Positions 27,940 to 38,469 of a DNA stretch of 64,000 bases are shown one piece after another. The DNA lies in the NCBI RefSeq assembly GCF_000427665.1, contig NZ_KE386572.1, positions 682,001 to 746,000 of the forward strand, read 5' to 3'. The notes under the pieces were generated by a model. It was given only the letters and a program-made list of their open reading frames with translations. It did no database searches and was not told the origin of the DNA. The position numbers and the translations under genes are program-made. Every line of letters starts with the position of its first letter. The first letter of the stretch is position 1. Origin of the DNA: Geminicoccus roseus DSM 18922 (GTDB lineage Bacteria > Pseudomonadota > Alphaproteobacteria > Geminicoccales > Geminicoccaceae).

Positions 27940-28640
27940 GATCTTGGATCCGTCCGTTCCGACGAAAAAACGAGGTAGACCAGGAGAAGGGCGAGAGCGA
28001 GCCCGTACCAGGTGATCGCATAGCCCAGGTGGTTGTTGGGCAGGTCGAGGCGAGGTGGCTTGGCCTGCACGGTGGCACCCGGCGATCCCGGCAGCAGTTG
28101 CAGCGCGACAGGCTCCAGCGGCCGGCCGAAGATCCGGCCAAGCTCCGCAAGGTCGATCCAGAACCAGTGGCCGGTCGCCGGGTCGTTGTCCGGCAGGAAC
28201 CAGGTCTGCTGGTCTTCGCTGCGGTCACGCAGGATGGCATCGAGTTCCACCTGGCCTCCCGGCGGCGCCGGAGGCACGGAGGCTTCCGGGGTGAAGCCGC
28301 GGTCCACCAGCAGGGTCCGGCCGTCCGCGGTCTCGACAGCGCCGAGCAGGCGGCTGCCCAGCTGGCCGCCATGGCTCTCCACCCCGTACAGTTCCGGCGG
28401 ACCGGGAGACGCCAGGAACCGGCCGACCACCCGGACCCGCCGCCAGGCAACGGCGGCGGGATCGTCCAGCCGGACCTCGTCCAGCAGGACCGGCTCCGCC
28501 GTGGTCCGTTCCTCCATCCTCTGCAGCAGGTCGTTCTTCCACTGCAGGCGCTGCACCTGCCAGGTGCCGAGGCTCGCCAGGATCAGAAGAACGACCAGGG
28601 TGATGACGGTGGGAAGCGGCCGGGGCCGGAAGCGACGCAT
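27936..28640 (-). CDS. SURF1-family oxidase assembly factor
   Basis: The 234-residue protein has the SURF1 topology: one N-terminal helix (TVITLVVLLILASLGTWQVQRLQWK), a large periplasmic domain, and one C-terminal helix following the signature NNHLGYAITWYGLALALLLVYL. SURF1 helps insert haem A into subunit I of cytochrome c oxidase. It lies between DUF983 and ctaA with short gap and overlap, consistent with one assembly operon. Confidence 0.95.
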   Translation of the reverse strand: MRRFRPRPLPTVITLVVLLILASLGTWQVQRLQWKNDLLQRMEERTTAEPVLLDEVRLDDPAAVAWRRVRVVGRFLASPGPPELYGVESHGGQLGSRLLGAVETADGRTLLVDRGFTPEASVPPAPPGGQVELDAILRDRSEDQQTWFLPDNDPATGHWFWIDLAELGRIFGRPLEPVALQLLPGSPGATVQAKPPRLDLPNNHLGYAITWYGLALALLLVYLVFSSERTDPRS

Positions 28641-28652
28641 CGGATCTGTGTC

Positions 28653-29018
28653 TCAGGAGCCGCGGTCGAAGTCGTCGCGGCGGTGCCGGTACTGGAGCGC
28701 GATCAGCATGGCCTTGGCCGGCCGCATGATCGCCAGCACCAATACGACGGTGAGCGGCAGCCAGACCAGCATGTGCAGCCAGATCGGCCATTCCCAGGCC
28801 AGTTCGGCGAACAGGGCGCCGAAGACCACGATGCAGCCGACGATGAGGACGATGAAGGCGACGGGGCCGTCGCCGCTGTCCTGGCCGGACAGATCGGCGC
28901 CGCAGACATCGCAGCGGCGCCGGACCGTCAGGAACCCCTCGAACAGCCTGCCCTCGCCGCAGGCCGGACAGCGGCCATACAGGCCAGCCACAAGCGGCGA
29001 GGGAGGCTCCCGGCTCAC
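28653..29018 (-). CDS. DUF983 small membrane protein
   Basis: The 121-residue protein starts at the GTG at 29018, whose GTGA overlaps the ctaE stop. It has an N-terminal zinc-ribbon-like pair of motifs (CPACGEG and CDVCGAD, residues about 17-45) and two hydrophobic helices (AFIVLIVGCIVVFGALFAEL and MLVWLPLTVVLVLAIMRPAKA). DUF983 proteins are regularly found between ctaE and SURF1 in Alphaproteobacteria, so a role in oxidase assembly is likely but undefined. A longer frame to an ATG at 29069 would lie inside ctaE and is not favoured. Confidence 0.9.
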   Translation of the reverse strand: MSREPPSPLVAGLYGRCPACGEGRLFEGFLTVRRRCDVCGADLSGQDSGDGPVAFIVLIVGCIVVFGALFAELAWEWPIWLHMLVWLPLTVVLVLAIMRPAKAMLIALQYRHRRDDFDRGS

Positions 29019-29875
29019 CAACTGGTGGTCGTAGCCCAGGAGATGCTGCCGCCCCACCAGTAGACGCAAACGAACAGGAGGAGCCAGACGACGTCGACGA
29101 AGTGCCAGTACCAGGCAGCCGCCTCCAGACCGACATGCTTCTCGGGCAGGAACTGCAGGGTCGTCGCCCGGATGGCGCAGACCAGCAGGAACGACGTGCC
29201 GACGAAGACGTGGAAGCCGTGGAAGCCGGTCGCCATATAGAAGCTCGACCCGAAAATGCCGGACTTGATCGTCAGGCCCTCGTGGACGGCGTGGACATAT
29301 TCGTAGACCTGGAAGCAGGTGAAGATCGCGCCCAGCAGCACGGTCAGCCAGAGAGCCTTGGCCGCGGTCCGGTTGTCACCCTCGCGGATGCAATGATGCG
29401 CCCAGGTCACCGTGGTGCCCGACAGCAGCAGGATCAGCGTGTTGAGGAAGGGGATGTCGAACGCCGGGATCGGCTCGATCCCAGCCGGCGGCCAGGTCTG
29501 CGGAACCAGCATCGGCGGGTAGATCGCGCCCCAGAAGAACGCCCAGAAAAAGGCGAAGAAGAACAGCACCTCGGAGGTGATGAACAGGGCCATGCCCAGG
29601 CGCAGGCCGAAGTTCACCGGCGCCGTGTGGTCGCCGCGCCGCGACTCCTTGATGACGTCGCGCCACCAGCCGAACATCGTGTAGAGCAGCGCCACGACGC
29701 CCAGGCCCAGGATCACCGGCCAGCCGGTGACATCGTGCATCCAGGTGGTCAGGCCCACCACGAACAGCAGGCCCGAGAACGCACCCACGAACGGCCACGG
29801 GCTCGGATCGACCAGATGATAGGGATGATTGGGTTTCTCGTGGTCGTGATGCGCCACGTCCGTGCTGGCCGCCAT
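29015..29875 (-). CDS. ctaE: Cytochrome c oxidase subunit III
   Basis: The 286-residue, seven-helix core subunit of aa3-type cytochrome c oxidase starts with HPYHLVDPSPWPFVGAFSGL. It contains FWWRDVIKES-like sequence, EVLFFFAFFWAFFWGAIYPP, the lipid-binding TTVTWAHHCIREGDN, and the C-terminal HFVDVVWLLLFVCVYWWGG. GAGGAAGG lies five bases before the ATG at 29875. It belongs to the ctaC-ctaD-ctaB-coxF-ctaG-ctaE series. Confidence 0.97.
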   Translation of the reverse strand: MAASTDVAHHDHEKPNHPYHLVDPSPWPFVGAFSGLLFVVGLTTWMHDVTGWPVILGLGVVALLYTMFGWWRDVIKESRRGDHTAPVNFGLRLGMALFITSEVLFFFAFFWAFFWGAIYPPMLVPQTWPPAGIEPIPAFDIPFLNTLILLLSGTTVTWAHHCIREGDNRTAAKALWLTVLLGAIFTCFQVYEYVHAVHEGLTIKSGIFGSSFYMATGFHGFHVFVGTSFLLVCAIRATTLQFLPEKHVGLEAAAWYWHFVDVVWLLLFVCVYWWGGSISWATTTSW

Positions 29876-29913
29876 GCTCGCCTTCCTCTCAGAACCTACG
29901 ACCGATCCAGAAC

Positions 29914-30507
29914 TCAGCCCGCCGGTGTCACCGGTGAATTGCCCGTTGCCGGATCGGAAGCCTTGACCGACAGCTTACGTGTCTCTTCAGCGTCCTTGAA
30001 GAACGTGTAGGACAAAGTGATCTCGCGAATATCCTGGGCCTCGACGTCGTCCAGGATCGACGGATCGACGTAGAACGACACCGGCATGTCCACCTTCTCG
30101 CCCGGCTGCAGAACCTGCTCGGTGAAGCAGAAGCACTCGATCTTCAAGAAATGGGGACCCGCCGCGAACGGCGTCACGTTGAACGTGGCCGTCCCGGCGA
30201 TCGGCTCCCGGGTGAGGTTCTCGGCCGTGTAGAAGACCAGCTTCTCCTCGCCCAGGCGCATCTTGACCGACCGCTGCGCCGGCTTGAACTCCCAGGGCAT
30301 GTCCGCCGCCAGGTCGGCGTTGAAGAACACCGTCACCTCGGTGTCGGACACCTCGCGGGGTGCTGCCTCGGCGCGCTGGGTGGTGCCGCCATAGCCGGTC
30401 ACCTGGCAGAACAGGTTGTAGAGCGGGACGGAGGCGGCCGTCAGCCCGACCATGCCGGCGATGACCGAGGCACACACCAGGCCGACCCGGACGTTCGAGA
30501 CCGTCAT
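29914..30507 (-). CDS. ctaG: Cytochrome c oxidase assembly protein CtaG/Cox11
   Basis: Cox11 delivers copper to the CuB site of subunit I. The 197-residue protein has one N-terminal membrane helix, the periplasmic cupredoxin-like domain, and the copper-binding motif IECFCFTEQVL near residue 125 followed by MPVSFYVDPSI. VYNLFCQVTGYGGTTQ near residue 30 is also diagnostic. Its start overlaps the small coxF-like gene stop by 4 bp (30504-30507). Confidence 0.96.
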   Translation of the reverse strand: MTVSNVRVGLVCASVIAGMVGLTAASVPLYNLFCQVTGYGGTTQRAEAAPREVSDTEVTVFFNADLAADMPWEFKPAQRSVKMRLGEEKLVFYTAENLTREPIAGTATFNVTPFAAGPHFLKIECFCFTEQVLQPGEKVDMPVSFYVDPSILDDVEAQDIREITLSYTFFKDAEETRKLSVKASDPATGNSPVTPAG

Positions 30508-30635
30508 GACGGGACGTTCGCCGACATGCGGACCATCGTCAGGAAGTAGAACAGGACCACGAACGCGAGCAGAAGCCCGCCGATCACGTAGTTCTTGGTC
30601 CGCCGCCGACGTTCCTGCTCAGGGGTGAGTTTCAT
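30504..30635 (-). CDS. Small single-helix protein, CoxF-like
   Basis: This 43-codon gene sits between ctaB and ctaG, exactly where alphaproteobacterial oxidase operons carry a tiny membrane protein. It encodes MKLTPEQERRRRTKNYVIGG, then one hydrophobic helix (about residues 17-36) ending TMVRMSANVPS. Its TGA overlaps the ctaG start by 4 bp. The ribosome-binding site is weak (GGA nine bases before the ATG). Position and topology support a structural or assembly role. Sequence alone is too short for proof. Confidence 0.8.
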   Translation of the reverse strand: MKLTPEQERRRRTKNYVIGGLLLAFVVLFYFLTMVRMSANVPS

Positions 30636-30649
30636 GGCGATTGTTCCGT

Positions 30650-31567
30650 TCACGGCAGCACCAGCGGCAGGATGCGGTCGACGACCATCGCCAGGAACAC
30701 GGCGAACAGGTAGATGATCGAGAACCGGAACAGCCGCATGGCCACGACATCGCTGCGGCTGCGCCGCAATTGCACGGCCCGGCGGAGGAACTCCCCGGAC
30801 AGGGCGAGGGCGAGCACGCCGTAGACCAAACCGAGCTGGCCGGTCAGCGTGGGCAGGAGCGTCACCACGCCCAGCGCCACCGTGTACCAGAGGATCTGGT
30901 CCCGGGTGTGCTCCGCACCGGCCACGACCGGCAGCATCGGCACGCCGACCTTGGCGTAGTCGCCGCTCCGATAAAGGGCCAGAGCCCAGAAATGCGGCGG
31001 GGTCCAAAGAAACACGATCAGGAACATCAGCACGGGGAGCAGGTCCACCGTGCCGGTGACAGCGGCCCATGCCACCACGGGCGGCAGGGCGCCTGCGGCG
31101 CCGCCGATCACGATGTTCTGCGGGGTCCGCCGCTTGAGCCACATCGTGTACACGAAGACGTAGAAGCCGATCGTGAAGGCGAGCAGGCCGGCGGCCAGCC
31201 AGTTGGTGGCCAGCCCCAGCACCATCACCGACAGGATCGCCATGACGACGCCGAAGCCAAGAGCGTCCTCGGCGGCGATCCGGCCGGCAGCGGTGGGACG
31301 GTTGCGGGTCCGCGCCATCCGCGTGTCGATGTCGACATCGTACCAGTTGTTGATCGCGGCCGAGGCGCCGGCGCCCACAAGGATCGCCAGCAGGGTGACC
31401 GCCATCAGCAACGGATGCAGGGTGCCGGGCGCCAGAAACAAGCCGACCGCGCCCGTGAACACCACGAGCTGCATCACGTTCGGCTTCATCAGCGTGATAA
31501 AGTCGCGCGCGGAGGAGGCGGGTGCCTCCTCCAGCGTCGTCCCGGTTGCCCGCAGGCTCACCGCCAT
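30650..31567 (-). CDS. ctaB: Haem O synthase (protohaem IX farnesyltransferase)
   Basis: CtaB attaches a farnesyl group to haem B, feeding haem O to CtaA. The 305-residue UbiA-family protein has about nine helices and the Mg-diphosphate motif [23 protein letters not shown] near residue 75. [29 protein letters not shown]-like sequence in the middle is typical of CyoE/CtaB. AGGAG lies eight bases before the ATG. The gene lies between ctaD and the coxF-like gene. Confidence 0.97.
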   Translation of the reverse strand: [305 protein letters not shown]

Positions 31568-31590
31568 CGATTACGCTCCTAAAGCGTTGC

Positions 31591-33186
<1,596 letters not shown>

Positions 33187-33202
33187 CTATCTCCGTTGCC
33201 GG

Positions 33203-34051
33203 TCAGCGCGGCGAAGCGAGGGCCGCGGCGGCATCCGCCACCACCACCCCGCCGCCAGCCAGCGCGAATTGCTCCTTGGCCGCCTCGGTCCAGGCGACGA
33301 AGTCCTCCTTCGTCACAGCCTTGATCGTGATCGGCATGAAGGCATGCAGGTCGCCACAGAGTTCCCTGCACTGCCCATAATACATCCCAGGCGCGTCGAT
33401 CCGCAGCCAGCGCTCGTTCAGCCGGCCGGGCACCGCGTCGGTGGTCCAGCCCATGGAGGGCACGCCCCAGCTGTGGAGAACGTCGGCGGCGGTGATCTGC
33501 ACGCGGATGTTGGTGCCAACCGGCAGCACCACAGCGTTGTCGGTGGTCAGCAGCCGCAGGTCCCCGGGCTTCAGATCCGAATCCTGCACCATGTTGGCAT
33601 CGAAGCTGATGTTGCCGTGGTCAGGATACTCATAGGACCAGTACCACTGGTGACCCACGACCTTCAGCGTCATCTCCGTCTCCGGGACGACGTCGACATA
33701 GTACAGAAGCCGGAACGAGGGGATCGCGATGATCACCAGGATCAGCACGGGAACGGCCGTCCACACGATCTCCAGGATCGTGTGGTGCGAGCGCCGCGAG
33801 GGAACCGTGTTCCGCTTCTCGCTGAACCGCCAGCAGGTATAGACGAGCAGGACCAGCACGAAGAGCGAGATCGCGGTGATCACGACCAGCAGCAGGTTGT
33901 GGAACGCATGCATGCGGTCGTCGATCGGCGACGCCGCCGGCTGCAGATTCATCTGCCACGGCTCGGGTTGAGCCGCATAGGCGGCGAAAACTCCCCCGGC
34001 CAGCAAGATGGCCAGGGCCATCAGCAACACCGGTAGCGCGCGCACTCGCAT
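33203..34051 (-). CDS. ctaC: Cytochrome c oxidase subunit II
   Basis: The 282-residue protein carries the CuA electron-entry site. A signal peptide (residues 1-27) and two membrane helices precede a periplasmic cupredoxin domain. The CuA ligands are visible in DVLHSWGVP and QCRELCGDLHAFMPI, and the aromatic electron-entry patch is HQWYWSYEYPDHG. AAGGAAG lies eight bases before the ATG at 34051. It is the first gene of the thirteen-gene minus-strand run. The promoter should lie in the 253 bp upstream, where I see a CCGCGA/TCGCGG hairpin (34232-34247) but no clear sigma70 site. Confidence 0.96.
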   Translation of the reverse strand: MRVRALPVLLMALAILLAGGVFAAYAAQPEPWQMNLQPAASPIDDRMHAFHNLLLVVITAISLFVLVLLVYTCWRFSEKRNTVPSRRSHHTILEIVWTAVPVLILVIIAIPSFRLLYYVDVVPETEMTLKVVGHQWYWSYEYPDHGNISFDANMVQDSDLKPGDLRLLTTDNAVVLPVGTNIRVQITAADVLHSWGVPSMGWTTDAVPGRLNERWLRIDAPGMYYGQCRELCGDLHAFMPITIKAVTKEDFVAWTEAAKEQFALAGGGVVVADAAAALASPR

Positions 34052-34304
34052 CGACACCGCTTCCTTCTTTTTCCTCGTTCGTCGCCCCACCCGGACATCT
34101 CCGGAGGGGAGACCCGCAACATAGGCGAACGACGTCCTACCCGGGAAGTGCGCAACCTCCCGGCTCGCAGCGACCATATGGAGGAGGCACCACCGGCCGC
34201 GAGTGACAGATTGCCGCAAGTTTTTGCATCTCCGCGATTTATCGCGGGTTCTGCATCGATTCGACAGTGCGGGCGGGTCCCTTGGAAGCGTCGCCTTCGC
34301 CTCT

Positions 34305-35015
34305 TCAATGCAGCATCGCGAGCGCAGCAAGTCCGGCCAGCGCCGCGGTCTCGGCACGAAGGATCGTGGGAGCGATCCGGCCCCTCACCACCTGAGGCAT
34401 CTGGGCCAGTTCCACCTCGTCCTCCGCTGCCAGCCCGCCTTCCGGTCCGACCAGGATATCGAGGTCGCCGCAATGGAGGGCGGCGAGATCCGCCACCCGC
34501 GCCTCCGCGGTCGGGTCGAGCACGAGCAGGGATCGGCCGGACCGGCGCAGCGATCCGATATCCGCCAGGATCGTCTCGCCGGCGATCTCCGGCACATCCA
34601 GGCGTCCCGACTGCTCGGCCGCTTCCATCGCGATGGTCGCCAGCCGCTCGACCCTCCCGAGCGGAGCGGCAACGCGCCGGGTCCGCACCGGCACGATCGT
34701 GCCCACATCCAGTTCGGTGGCCTTTTCCACCAGCCATTCCAGGCGCGGTCGCTTGATCACGGCCTGGAACAGGACCGGCGCGGTATTGCGCTCAGGCAGG
34801 TCGCGCAGCTTTGCGATCAGGTCGATGGAGACCCGCCGCCTGGCGATCTCGGCGATGCGACCGGCAAACCCGCCGCTCCTCCCGTCGAACAGCTCGACCG
34901 GATCACCTTCGCTGCGGCGCATCACCCGGCCGAGATAATGGGCGCGCGCCTCGTCGAGCTCGATGCTCGTGCCGGCAACGAGAGGCCCCGGCACAAAGAG
35001 CCGGATCGTGCTCAA
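34305..35015 (-). CDS. rsmE: 16S rRNA m3U1498 methyltransferase
   Basis: RsmE methylates N3 of U1498 in 16S rRNA using S-adenosylmethionine. The 236-residue SPOUT-fold protein has an N-terminal PUA-like part (TIRLFVPGPL and HYLGRVMRRSEGDPVELFDG) and the C-terminal knot with DILVGPEGGLAAEDEVEL and LRAETAALAGLAAL. The start is a TTG at 35015 with GGAGG seven bases upstream, and no ATG or GTG is better placed. It diverges from ubiA. Confidence 0.94.
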   Translation of the reverse strand: MSTIRLFVPGPLVAGTSIELDEARAHYLGRVMRRSEGDPVELFDGRSGGFAGRIAEIARRRVSIDLIAKLRDLPERNTAPVLFQAVIKRPRLEWLVEKATELDVGTIVPVRTRRVAAPLGRVERLATIAMEAAEQSGRLDVPEIAGETILADIGSLRRSGRSLLVLDPTAEARVADLAALHCGDLDILVGPEGGLAAEDEVELAQMPQVVRGRIAPTILRAETAALAGLAALAMLH

Positions 35016-35111
35016 TCCCCAACCTCCATCGGCGCGGCCCTTACCTTGCCAGGCGGGCGGTCCTTGCGTGAGCGGCTTCGCGAAGAGGCTCTCTGCCGCT
35101 AAAAGGCCGGC

Positions 35112-36026
35112 ATGTCGAACACGCCGTCCCTGTCCGTTGCCGATCGCCAGGTCAACTGGACCGATCGCCTGCCCCCGCGCCTGCGCCCCTACGCGATGCT
35201 GGCGCGCTGGGACCGGCCGATCGGGACCTGGCTCCTGCTGCTCCCGTGCTGGGCCGGGCTGGCCCTGGCGCCGGGCCTGCCCGACCCGGTCCTGCTGGTC
35301 GCCTTCGCGATCGGCGCGGTGGCGATGCGCGGGGCCGGGTGCACCGTCAACGACATGGCCGACCGCGACTTCGACCGCCGGGTCGAGCGGACCCGGGCGC
35401 GGCCGCTGGCCTCAGGCGCGCTCACCCTGACCCAAGCCGGCCTGTTCACCCTTGCCCAGGCGGCCGTAGGCGGGCTGGTTCTCCTGGTCCTGCCATGGCC
35501 CGCCGTGCTGATCACCCTCCTGGCCCTGCCGCTGGTCGTGATCTACCCGTTCATGAAGCGGATCACCTGGTGGCCGCAGGCCTTCCTGGGCCTGACCTTC
35601 AACTGGGGGATCCTGGTGGGCGGCGTGGCGGCGGGTGCGCCATGGCCGGCCATTCTCCTGCTCTATGCCGGGTCCATCGCCTGGACCATCGGCTACGACA
35701 CGATCTACGCCCATCAGGACAAGGCCGACGACGCCCTGATCGGGGTGCGCTCCACCGCCCGGCTGTTCGGCGAACGGACCCATGGCTGGCTTTTGCTGCT
35801 CTACGCCACCACCATATCAGGCTGGGCAGCGGCGGGCTGGCTGGCGGGCAAGGGGCCTGTCTTCCTGGCCATCCTCCTGCTCATCGCGCTCTACCTGTTC
35901 CGCGAGGCCAGAACCGTGCCGATCGACGATCCGGCAGCTTGTCTGAATGCGTTCCGCCGCCACCGGTGGGTGGGGCTGGCCCTGGTTGCCGGGCTGGCGC
36001 TGGATGGATGGATGATCGGAACTTGA
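35112..36026 (+). CDS. ubiA: 4-hydroxybenzoate polyprenyltransferase
   Basis: UbiA attaches the polyprenyl tail to 4-hydroxybenzoate in ubiquinone synthesis at the inner membrane. The 304-residue protein has about nine helices and both prenyl-diphosphate motifs: NDMADRDFDRRVERTRARPLASG near residue 78 and GYDTIYAHQDKADDALIGVRSTA near residue 195. AAAAGG lies before the ATG. Its end overlaps the ycjX start by 19 bp. Confidence 0.96.
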   Translation: MSNTPSLSVADRQVNWTDRLPPRLRPYAMLARWDRPIGTWLLLLPCWAGLALAPGLPDPVLLVAFAIGAVAMRGAGCTVNDMADRDFDRRVERTRARPLASGALTLTQAGLFTLAQAAVGGLVLLVLPWPAVLITLLALPLVVIYPFMKRITWWPQAFLGLTFNWGILVGGVAAGAPWPAILLLYAGSIAWTIGYDTIYAHQDKADDALIGVRSTARLFGERTHGWLLLLYATTISGWAAAGWLAGKGPVFLAILLLIALYLFREARTVPIDDPAACLNAFRRHRWVGLALVAGLALDGWMIGT

Positions 36027-37438
36027 GGCTGGGCGGCTCCCTGTTCACCGCGATCGGTGACGAGATCGACGGCCTGCGGCGTGGCCTGACCGATCTGGCG
36101 ACCGGGATGGTGCGCGACCGTACCAGGCTCGCGATCACCGGCCTGCGCCGCAGCGGCAAGACCGTGCTGACCACCTGCCTGGCCCACCACCTGCTGGAGC
36201 CGTCCGGCCTGCCGTTCTTGTCGGTGGTGGCAGAGAACCGGCTGGACGCTACCCGGCTGGTGCCGTTGCGCGACCTGCCGCCCTTTCCGGCCGAGGCCGC
36301 CATCGCCGGCCTGTCTGCCGCCGAGCCGGTCTGGCCCAAGCCCACCGATCGTCTGAGCGGCCTGAGCATCGAGATCCTCTACCGCACCGGCAACCGGATC
36401 GGCCGGCTGATCGATCCGACCCGCCGGCATTTCATCGAGATCGTCGACTATCCGGGCGAGTGGCTGCTGGACCTGCCGCTCCTGGAGCACGATTTCCGGA
36501 CCTTCTCCGCTCAGGCGATGACGCTGGCCGACCGACCGATCCGCCAGCCCGCCGCTGCCGGCTGGCGCGCTCTTCTTGCGGGCCTGGATCCGACCGCTCC
36601 TGGCGACGCCGCGCTGGAGCGCAGGCTGGCCGACGCCTACAGCACCTATCTCCACACCTGCCAGGAGGAGATGGGTCTCTCCTTCATCCAGCCGGGCCGC
36701 TTCGTCGACCGCACCCGGGTCCTCGATGAGGAACTGGTGACCTTCTGTCCGCTTCCGCTGGCTTCGGGACCGTTTCCTCCAGGCTCGATCGGCGCCCGCT
36801 TCGAAGCGCGGTTCGAACGCTACCGCGACGAGATCGTGAAGGAGTTCTACCGCAGCAACTTCTCGCGCTTCGACCGGCAGATTGTCCTGGTCGATCTGCT
36901 CACAGCGCTGAACCGCGGGCCCGACCACTTCATCGACGTGCAGGAATCGATCGCGACGGTGGTTCGCTCGTTCCGCTACGGCAGCGGCAGCATCCTGACC
37001 AACTGGCTGACGCCGCGGATCGACCGGCTGGTGTTCGCCGCGACCAAGGCCGATCATATCGCGCCCTCGCAGCATGCGGCGATGAAGCAGCTCCTGGAGA
37101 TCATGGTGGCTCCCTCCTCCCGCCACACCCGTTTTTCCGGCGCCCCCCACGAGGTCCTGGCCGTCGCGGCACTGCGCTCGACCGATGTGGTTCGCACGGA
37201 GCTGCACGGGCAGGTCCTGTCCTGCCTGAAGGGCCGCCTGGTCGAGACCGGCCAGGAGACCGTGCTGTTCCCTGGCGAGTTGCCGCCGGATCTGCCCGAG
37301 CCCGACGACTGGAACTCCGGGCGGTTCCGGTTCCGCGACTTTGCTCCAAGGCGCCTGCCGCGCGGCCGCAACGGCGCCTCCAGCCACATCCGGCTCGACC
37401 AGCTCCTGGAAGCAGCGATCGGGGATCGCCTGGCATGA
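36008..37438 (+). CDS. ycjX: YcjX-family P-loop GTPase-like protein
   Basis: The 476-residue protein belongs to the YcjX (DUF463) family of predicted nucleotide-binding, stress-associated proteins. Its Walker A is TGLRRSGKTVLTT near residue 40. The family signature FIEIVDYPGEWLLDLPLLEHDF follows near residue 140, and FAATKADHIAPSQH, a GTPase-type specificity motif, lies near residue 345. The ATG at 36008 lies inside the end of ubiA; a TTG at 36023 overlapping the ubiA stop is an alternative. It is followed by ycjF with a 4-bp ATGA overlap, the standard pairing. The molecular role is still poorly defined. Confidence 0.92.
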   Translation: MDDRNLRLGGSLFTAIGDEIDGLRRGLTDLATGMVRDRTRLAITGLRRSGKTVLTTCLAHHLLEPSGLPFLSVVAENRLDATRLVPLRDLPPFPAEAAIAGLSAAEPVWPKPTDRLSGLSIEILYRTGNRIGRLIDPTRRHFIEIVDYPGEWLLDLPLLEHDFRTFSAQAMTLADRPIRQPAAAGWRALLAGLDPTAPGDAALERRLADAYSTYLHTCQEEMGLSFIQPGRFVDRTRVLDEELVTFCPLPLASGPFPPGSIGARFEARFERYRDEIVKEFYRSNFSRFDRQIVLVDLLTALNRGPDHFIDVQESIATVVRSFRYGSGSILTNWLTPRIDRLVFAATKADHIAPSQHAAMKQLLEIMVAPSSRHTRFSGAPHEVLAVAALRSTDVVRTELHGQVLSCLKGRLVETGQETVLFPGELPPDLPEPDDWNSGRFRFRDFAPRRLPRGRNGASSHIRLDQLLEAAIGDRLA

Positions 37439-38469
37439 AGCAGCAAGGTCCGATCCGGCCGTTCGAGCTGACCCCGGACGATCCGAGGGTGGGCACCGTC
37501 GAGGTGCCGCCGGAGCAGGAGCTCGATGAGGAGACTGCGGAGCTGATCCCGGAGCCGCCGGTCGGCCCGTCGCGTCGCGGCGCAGCCTTCTGGTTCAAGG
37601 TCTCGCTGGCCCTGCTGCTCGTCACCGTCCTGCTCGGCCAGTTCGTCCTGTGGGTGCGCGATCTGACGGCGGCCTCACCCTGGCTGGCCACGCCCCTGGG
37701 CGCTCTTGCGGTGGTGGCGGCGGTGACGGGGACGGCCCTGGCATGGCGGGGGCTGCTCCGCTGGCGGGCCCTGGACGAGCGTGCCGAGATCCGAGGCAGG
37801 ATCGAGCGCCTTTCCGGCTCGGAACTGCACGGCGAGGCGCCGGAGCGTCTCCAGGAGGTCTCGCAGCTGATCCGGCCGGTACCGGGCATGCCTCAGGCGC
37901 TCACCCGGTACGAGCATCAGGCTTCCGACGCCCTGGCGGACGGCGAGCGCATCCAGCTCTACGAACGGGTGGTGCTGTCCGAGCTGGACGAGCGGGCAGT
38001 GCGGATCGTCGGCATGGGTGCGCGGGACATCGCGGTTCTCACCGCGGTCACGCCGACCGGCCTGCTGGACGCGCTGGTGGTGCTGACCCGGACCTTCTCG
38101 ATGCTGCAGCGCCTGGCGGGCCTTTATGGGGTGCCGCCCGACCGGGTGACGGTGCTGCGCCTGATGCGGCTGAGCTTCCGCAACGCCGCGCTGGCCGGGG
38201 CCGCCGATGTCCTCACCCATGCCACCACCGAGCATCTGGGCGCCTCGTTCATGAGCATTCTGTCGGCCAAGGCCGGCCAGGGCGCCGGAAATGCGCTGCT
38301 CGCCGGCCGGCTTGGCCTGCAGGCCATCCGCCTGCTGCGTCCCCTGCCGTTCGTGACCCGCCGGCCTCCCCGCCTGGTCGACCTGCGCGGCCTGCTGGGC
38401 TTCGATCCGGCAGCGCCCTTCGACGCGCCGATGCGGCCTGCGCGGGAGCGTCAGGCAGAGAGGCGCTGA
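37435..38469 (+). CDS. ycjF: YcjF/DUF697 (TIGR01620) membrane protein
   Basis: The 344-residue partner of YcjX has an acidic N-terminal region, two membrane helices (SLALLLVTVLLGQFVLWVRDL and WLATPLGALAVVAAVTGTALAW, residues about 60-105), and a C-terminal DUF697 part with ALVVLTRTFSMLQRLAGLYGVPP and RLGLQAIRLLRPLPF. It is coupled to ycjX. Its 3' end overlaps the convergent TatA-like gene by 19 bp. Confidence 0.9.
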   Translation: MKQQGPIRPFELTPDDPRVGTVEVPPEQELDEETAELIPEPPVGPSRRGAAFWFKVSLALLLVTVLLGQFVLWVRDLTAASPWLATPLGALAVVAAVTGTALAWRGLLRWRALDERAEIRGRIERLSGSELHGEAPERLQEVSQLIRPVPGMPQALTRYEHQASDALADGERIQLYERVVLSELDERAVRIVGMGARDIAVLTAVTPTGLLDALVVLTRTFSMLQRLAGLYGVPPDRVTVLRLMRLSFRNAALAGAADVLTHATTEHLGASFMSILSAKAGQGAGNALLAGRLGLQAIRLLRPLPFVTRRPPRLVDLRGLLGFDPAAPFDAPMRPARERQAERR

